Assembly: GCA_013695475.1 (NCBI GenBank)
Contig: JACDAJ010000304.1
Coordinates: 1 to 33,698 of the forward strand
DNA: 33,698 nucleotides
Direction: 5' to 3'
Source of the DNA: Rubrobacter sp.
GTDB taxonomy: Bacteria > Actinomycetota > Rubrobacteria > Rubrobacterales > Rubrobacteraceae
The notes under the pieces are model-generated. The model was not told the DNA's origin. It ran no database searches and was given only the letters and a program-made list of their open reading frames with translations. Positions within the stretch are counted from its first letter, which is position 1. Each line of letters opens with the position of its first letter. Position numbers and translations under genes: made by a program. This document shows, piece after piece, positions 30,128 to 33,698 of this stretch.

Positions 30128-30510
30128 GAACGTTCGATCCGGTCGAAAAGCGGGCGGAGTGCGTCGCCGAGGGCGGAGGATGAGATGGTCTTCATGCCGG
30201 AGAAGGTGAGGACTCGCTGCGCTTGGCGGAGGGAGGCGGCGAGGGAGGCGGTCAGGGTTTGGAGGACAACGATGTTCCGTTGAAGCTCGGAGATCCTCAT
30301 CGGAAGCGTCGAAGCCCGCTCGCTCAAACTGTTCACGCCCTTCTCGAGTTCGTCCGTCCGGGCGGAGAGGCGGACGACCTCGTCGGAGATCTCGGTCTGG
30401 AAGCGAACCCTCACCCGACGGAATCGGAGCCACGCCCGGAGGGCGAGGATCCCCGCTATGGAAGCGAGCGAAGCGCCGAGGAAAATGAGTATGAAAAGAG
30501 CCGTGAACAT
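30124..30510 (-). CDS. Membrane-anchored coiled-coil protein, 128 aa
   Basis: One N-terminal transmembrane helix (ALFILIFLGASLASIAGILA) is followed by a basic stop-transfer segment (RAWLRFRRVRVR) and a long coiled coil (EISDEVVRLSARTDELEKG, then TLPMRISELQRNIVVLQTL). It is probably an inner-membrane protein with a cytoplasmic helix. The family is unknown. It is translationally coupled to the zinc-ribbon protein and divergent from the tRNA. Confidence 0.6.
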   Translation of the reverse strand: MFTALFILIFLGASLASIAGILALRAWLRFRRVRVRFQTEISDEVVRLSARTDELEKGVNSLSERASTLPMRISELQRNIVVLQTLTASLAASLRQAQRVLTFSGMKTISSSALGDALRPLFDRIERS

Positions 30511-30549
30511 GGCTTCACCGTAGCATGCCGGAGGGGTATTTACACGCGC

Positions 30550-30577
30550 TTTACAAACCCGCCTATGGTGCTACAAT
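30550..30577 (+). promoter_or_regulatory. Promoter of the initiator tRNA gene
   Basis: TTTACA (30550-30555) and TACAAT (30572-30577) are separated by 16 bp. Transcription would start near 30584, a few bases before the mature tRNA end. Confidence 0.65.
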
Positions 30578-30589
30578 CCTCCCTCGCGG

Positions 30590-30663
<74 letters not shown>

Positions 30664-30670
30664 CTACGAC

Positions 30671-30703
30671 GAAGCCCCGGACTCTCCGGGGCTTCTACTT
30701 TTT
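30671..30703 (+). terminator. Rho-independent terminator after tRNA-fMet
   Basis: GAAGCCCCGGA (30671-30681) pairs perfectly with TCCGGGGCTTC (30685-30695) around CTC, followed by TACTTTTT. It also lies just after the stop of the opposite-strand HTH gene and may serve both directions. Confidence 0.9.
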
Positions 30704-30718
30704 CCACCGGGACTCGTG

Positions 30719-31288
30719 TCAGTCTTCGTCGTTCCACCAATATCTTTTGTTCGCTATGGATGGCAAAGGCTCATCCCCGAACCTTTCCGCCCGGTGCTTT
30801 CGGAAGCTCTCATAGGCGCGGACGTTTTTTGCTTGGCTCTCTTTCCTCTCTTCTTGCCTCGTTTTCGTCGCGGCCTTCGATGGTCTCGCCGGGGCGCACC
30901 TCTTCGGCTTTTTCGGCTTCTCGGGGAATTGTCCCGGAGTGGCTATGACGCTTATCTCGTCTATGAGGGCGATGAGCTTCTCCTCGGTCTTCGAGCGGCG
31001 CGGCGAGTGCATGTCCGTGAGCATACGCTCGTTCGACTCGGAGATTCGGTCGCACAGCTTCGATCTCTCGCACGCGGCGAGGAATGTCCGGCTTCCGATC
31101 CTTCCGTCTCGGACGAAGCGGGCGTGGAGCCGGCAGACGGCGTGGATGTCCGCGAGCCACCTCCCCTTCGAGTACGTGCCTGTGAGCATGCCGCCGTCGA
31201 GCCAGCCTTCGATTTTCCTCTTTTCCACGCCGATGATCCTCGCGGCTTGCTCGACCTCGCAAAATTGTTTGCGAATTTTCCCGTCCAT
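30719..31288 (-). CDS. HTH DNA-binding protein (MerR/excisionase-like)
   Basis: ATG 31288 follows AAAGGTGGGCGGT, giving 189 residues; the longer frame up to 31396 lacks such a site. The N-terminus FCEVEQAARIIGVEKRKIEG then WLDGGML is a winged helix-turn-helix of the MerR/excisionase type. A Cys/Arg-rich middle and a long basic C-terminus (EKPKKPKRCAPARPSKAATK) follow. The target and role are unknown. It is divergent from the DinG-type helicase with about 170 bp between starts. Confidence 0.65.
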   Translation of the reverse strand: MDGKIRKQFCEVEQAARIIGVEKRKIEGWLDGGMLTGTYSKGRWLADIHAVCRLHARFVRDGRIGSRTFLAACERSKLCDRISESNERMLTDMHSPRRSKTEEKLIALIDEISVIATPGQFPEKPKKPKRCAPARPSKAATKTRQEERKESQAKNVRAYESFRKHRAERFGDEPLPSIANKRYWWNDED

Positions 31289-31459
31289 ACCGCCCACCTT
31301 TCGTGTCCGAATCTTTATCCGCCCCGAACGATAATGGCGAGAGTGGACGGAAGTTCCGAAGCGGCGAACCCCACTTGAAAAATCGCCCCTTCGCAAGCAG
31401 ACTCACCGTGTGATCCCGATTCTTTATGAACGTGGACGAAGGCCGGGCCGGGCTTCCGT

Positions 31460-33490
31460 ATGAAAGGCGTCGAAGCCGCGGTCGAAACCCTCTTCGCCGA
31501 AGGCGGCGCTTTGTCGTCCGGGAAGAGCGGGTATTCGAGAAGATCGCAGCAAGTCGAACTCGCCCGCTCCGTCGCCCGGACGATCTCGGACAAAGCCATC
31601 CTCCTCGCCGACGCTCCGACCGGGACGGGGAAAAGCCTCGCCTATCTCGCCCCCGCCGCGCTTTCCGGCGAGAAGATCGTCGTCTCGACCGCGACCATCG
31701 CTTTGCAACATCAGCTTTTGAACGAGGATATTCCGCCGCTCCGAAAGGCTGTTCGCAAGCAACTCGGCTATCCGGAGGACGAGGGTTTCTCGTACGCGGT
31801 GATGAAGGGTCGGCGCAATTTCCTATGCACGCAGCGGTATCACGAGACGCTCCGGATGGGGAGCATTTTCGACACCGGAGCCATCCGAGACCTCGACCGA
31901 TGGGCCTCCGAAACCGAAACCGGGGATCGGGAAGACCTCGATTTCCCGCTCCCCGCCCAAACGTGGTCGGAGGTCGCCTCCGACGGCGAAGACTGCGCCC
32001 CGGCCGCATGCCCCTTCCGCGAAGGCTGCTTTTATTACGCCCACCGCGACAAAGCCATGGAGGCCGACGTCATCGTCGTGAACCATGCTCTCCTCCTCGC
32101 GAACGCGGCTTCGGGCGGGGCGATATTCGACGTCTCCGACCGCCATCTCATAGTGGACGAGGCCCACCGCCTCGAAGATGTGATGAGCCAGGCTTTCGGG
32201 GCGAGGGCGAGCTTCGGACGTGTCCGGTACGCGATGCGACAGGCGAAAAAGAAGAGCGAGGGAGCCGCCGAGGCCGCCGATGGGGCGACGATGGCCGCCG
32301 AGCTTTTCTTCGGCGACCTCGACCAGAAAAGTGGGCGGCTCGGAGAGGAATCCGCCGCGCCGCGTGGATACCGGAACCTTCTCGAAGCGCTCGCCTCGGT
32401 GAAAGCGTCGTTGAAAAGCGACCCGAAAGAGGAGGCGAACAACCTCGCGTTCATGGTCGGGCGGCTCGGGAGCAACCTCGAATCTTTTTACCGCGAGCCG
32501 GAGGAGACGCATGCGTACTCCATCATCGCCGGAAGGAGCCGGGTGGCGAACCGGAACCCGCACCCCGAGCTTCGAAGCTGGCTCGTGGATACGGATGTCG
32601 CCTTCCGCGAAGTCGTCCTCCCGACGTTCGAGAACCGGGGCCTCGTCCTGACCAGCGCGACCCTCGCGAACGGCGGAAAGCCGGACAGCGACGGTGGCGA
32701 TGGCTCGGCTTTCTCGTATGCTCGGAGTCGGCTCGGGCTTGGGAGGCGCGACGCGGTCGCTTTTCCGTCGCTCTCCAAAAACGGTCGGGCGAAGACCGTC
32801 TCGAAAAAAGTGGATGAAAGCCTCGGCGAAGAAACCTTCGACTACGCGGGGCGGTGTCTTTTATACGTCGAGGACGAAATACCGGAACCCGCCCGCGGTG
32901 GGTATGAGCGGTTCACGGAGGAGTGCATACGGCGGTGTCGAGAGCTTGTTTCGGCGTCGGGGGGTCGGGCTTTGATCCTGCTTTCCACGAACCGGGCTCT
33001 CCGCGCTTTCAAAGAGAACTTCGATGTCCCGTACCCGGTCAAATTCCAGAACGACGACTCACCGGGCCGTCTCGTCTCGTGGCTCAAAAACAGCGGGGAC
33101 GGCATCCTCGTCGGGACGCGCACTTTCTGGGAGGGCATAGACGTTCCCGGCGAGGCTGTCTCGCTCGTCGTCATTGACCGGGTTCCGTTCCCGCCGCCCG
33201 ACGACCCCGTGGTCGAGAAACTTTGCCAAAAAGCGGGGAAGGGATGGTTCTCCGAAGTATCCCTTCCGAGAGGGCAGATCGCTCTTCGGCAAGGGGCGGG
33301 GCGGCTCATGCGCCGCTCCGACGACCGGGGTGTGATCGCACTCCTCGACAGCCGCGTGAACCGGAAGGGATGGGGAAAGCTCGTCATCCGCTCCTTCCCG
33401 TACGCCCCCGTGACCACATCGCTTTCGGACGTGGAAACCTTTTTCGGGGAAGGAAGCGGCGGCTCCCGGAGTTCGGGCGTGGCAAAATAG
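31460..33490 (+). CDS. dinG: DinG-family ATP-dependent DNA helicase (XPD-like, Fe-S)
   Basis: The 676-residue superfamily 2 helicase has Walker A DAPTGTGKSL (51-60), a four-Cys iron-sulfur cluster (C123, C179, C184, C190), DEAH box 233-236, SATLANGG, GTRTFWEGIDVPGE and motif VI QGAGRLMRR (611-619). DinG unwinds DNA 5'-3' and resolves R-loops and other structures in repair and replication. The ATG at 31460 has no strong ribosome-binding site, but the protein aligns from its first residues. It is followed after 25 bp by a small gene in the same direction. Confidence 0.92.
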   Translation: MKGVEAAVETLFAEGGALSSGKSGYSRRSQQVELARSVARTISDKAILLADAPTGTGKSLAYLAPAALSGEKIVVSTATIALQHQLLNEDIPPLRKAVRKQLGYPEDEGFSYAVMKGRRNFLCTQRYHETLRMGSIFDTGAIRDLDRWASETETGDREDLDFPLPAQTWSEVASDGEDCAPAACPFREGCFYYAHRDKAMEADVIVVNHALLLANAASGGAIFDVSDRHLIVDEAHRLEDVMSQAFGARASFGRVRYAMRQAKKKSEGAAEAADGATMAAELFFGDLDQKSGRLGEESAAPRGYRNLLEALASVKASLKSDPKEEANNLAFMVGRLGSNLESFYREPEETHAYSIIAGRSRVANRNPHPELRSWLVDTDVAFREVVLPTFENRGLVLTSATLANGGKPDSDGGDGSAFSYARSRLGLGRRDAVAFPSLSKNGRAKTVSKKVDESLGEETFDYAGRCLLYVEDEIPEPARGGYERFTEECIRRCRELVSASGGRALILLSTNRALRAFKENFDVPYPVKFQNDDSPGRLVSWLKNSGDGILVGTRTFWEGIDVPGEAVSLVVIDRVPFPPPDDPVVEKLCQKAGKGWFSEVSLPRGQIALRQGAGRLMRRSDDRGVIALLDSRVNRKGWGKLVIRSFPYAPVTTSLSDVETFFGEGSGGSRSSGVAK

Positions 33491-33515
33491 CGGGGAATTC
33501 GTCGAGGAGGAAGCG

Positions 33516-33698
33516 ATGCGAGCCAAAAAGAAGATCGAGAAAAAGATAGTCACCGACGAGGCGGCGCGTCCCGTCGCGGTTCAAATAGGCTATGAGGATT
33601 GGCTCGAGATCGAGCGCATGCTCGAAGCCCGCGAGCCGGAAAATGGCGGGCGAAGCGACGACTTCGAGGAATTGGCCGACGACCTCGGAAAGAAGTGG
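33516..33698 (+). CDS. Antitoxin-like protein, partial at right edge
   Basis: The frame starts at ATG 33516 after GAGGAGGAAGCG and is open to the window end (61 codons). It reads ARPVAVQIGYEDWLEIERML after a basic start. The pattern of a short strand followed by YxxWLEIE resembles antitoxins of type II toxin-antitoxin pairs, whose toxin gene would lie just beyond the window. The call is tentative because the end of the gene is not visible. Confidence 0.45.
   Translation, partial: MRAKKKIEKKIVTDEAARPVAVQIGYEDWLEIERMLEAREPENGGRSDDFEELADDLGKKW

Noticed and set aside
31426-32817. Plus-strand frame of 463 codons overlapping the helicase
   Set aside because: It is out of frame with the DinG-type protein, which has all helicase motifs; the alternative is an Arg-rich shadow.

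Overview
The window is high-GC DNA that looks like a Rubrobacter-type deep-branching actinobacterium. This is a moderate-confidence inference from gene content, heavy use of CTC/GCC/GAA codons, frequent GTG/TTG starts and a Sec-using lifestyle; there is no rRNA to confirm it.

Region 1 (1-7686) is an accessory island in decay. It opens with the last 32 codons and right end of an IS3-family element. That element has cut off the 5' part of a type ISP/IIG-like N6-adenine methylase gene, which also carries an in-frame amber codon. Next come a small hypothetical gene, the first of two identical 106-bp MITE-like repeats, about 750 bp without a clear gene, and an intact secreted PQQ-type sugar dehydrogenase with a PKD domain. 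The island ends in a pile of broken mobility genes: a tyrosine integrase without its catalytic C-terminus, an IS630-type transposase tail, the second repeat copy, and the C-terminal half of a large serine recombinase. The recombinase sequence runs straight into a gspE/pilB-type ATPase gene, which is cut inside its ATPase domain. This junction looks like an integration boundary.

Region 2 (7687-16068) is chromosomal: truncated gspE/pilB, a flavin reductase, an AhpD-like gene with an in-frame UGA, a UbiB-family gene that has lost its kinase residues, a glyoxalase-like gene, and a tight operon of three prepilin-like proteins plus a PilX-like protein.

Region 3 (16069-26000) holds a membrane protein, a VOC protein, the YchF GTPase, a GrdB-like gene with an in-frame UGA, a DUF6391-like membrane protein, a flavin disulfide reductase, a BCCT transporter coupled to a ProX/OpuBC-like lipoprotein, an HD ppGpp-hydrolase-like protein and a methyltransferase.

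Region 4 (26001-33698) holds hemerythrin, Nudix and GNAT genes, a formaldehyde-detoxification pair (S-formylglutathione hydrolase and class III alcohol dehydrogenase), a membrane coiled-coil/zinc-ribbon pair, initiator tRNA-Met with a clear promoter and terminator, an HTH protein, a DinG-type helicase and a partial antitoxin-like gene.

The main discovery is that two genes that look broken by UGA are better read as selenoproteins. The AhpD-like gene has a CxxU motif and the GrdB-like gene a UxxC motif. Each has a hairpin just after the UGA with the spacing and loop guanosine of a bacterial SECIS. Intergenic regions also carry a dispersed hairpin repeat family.
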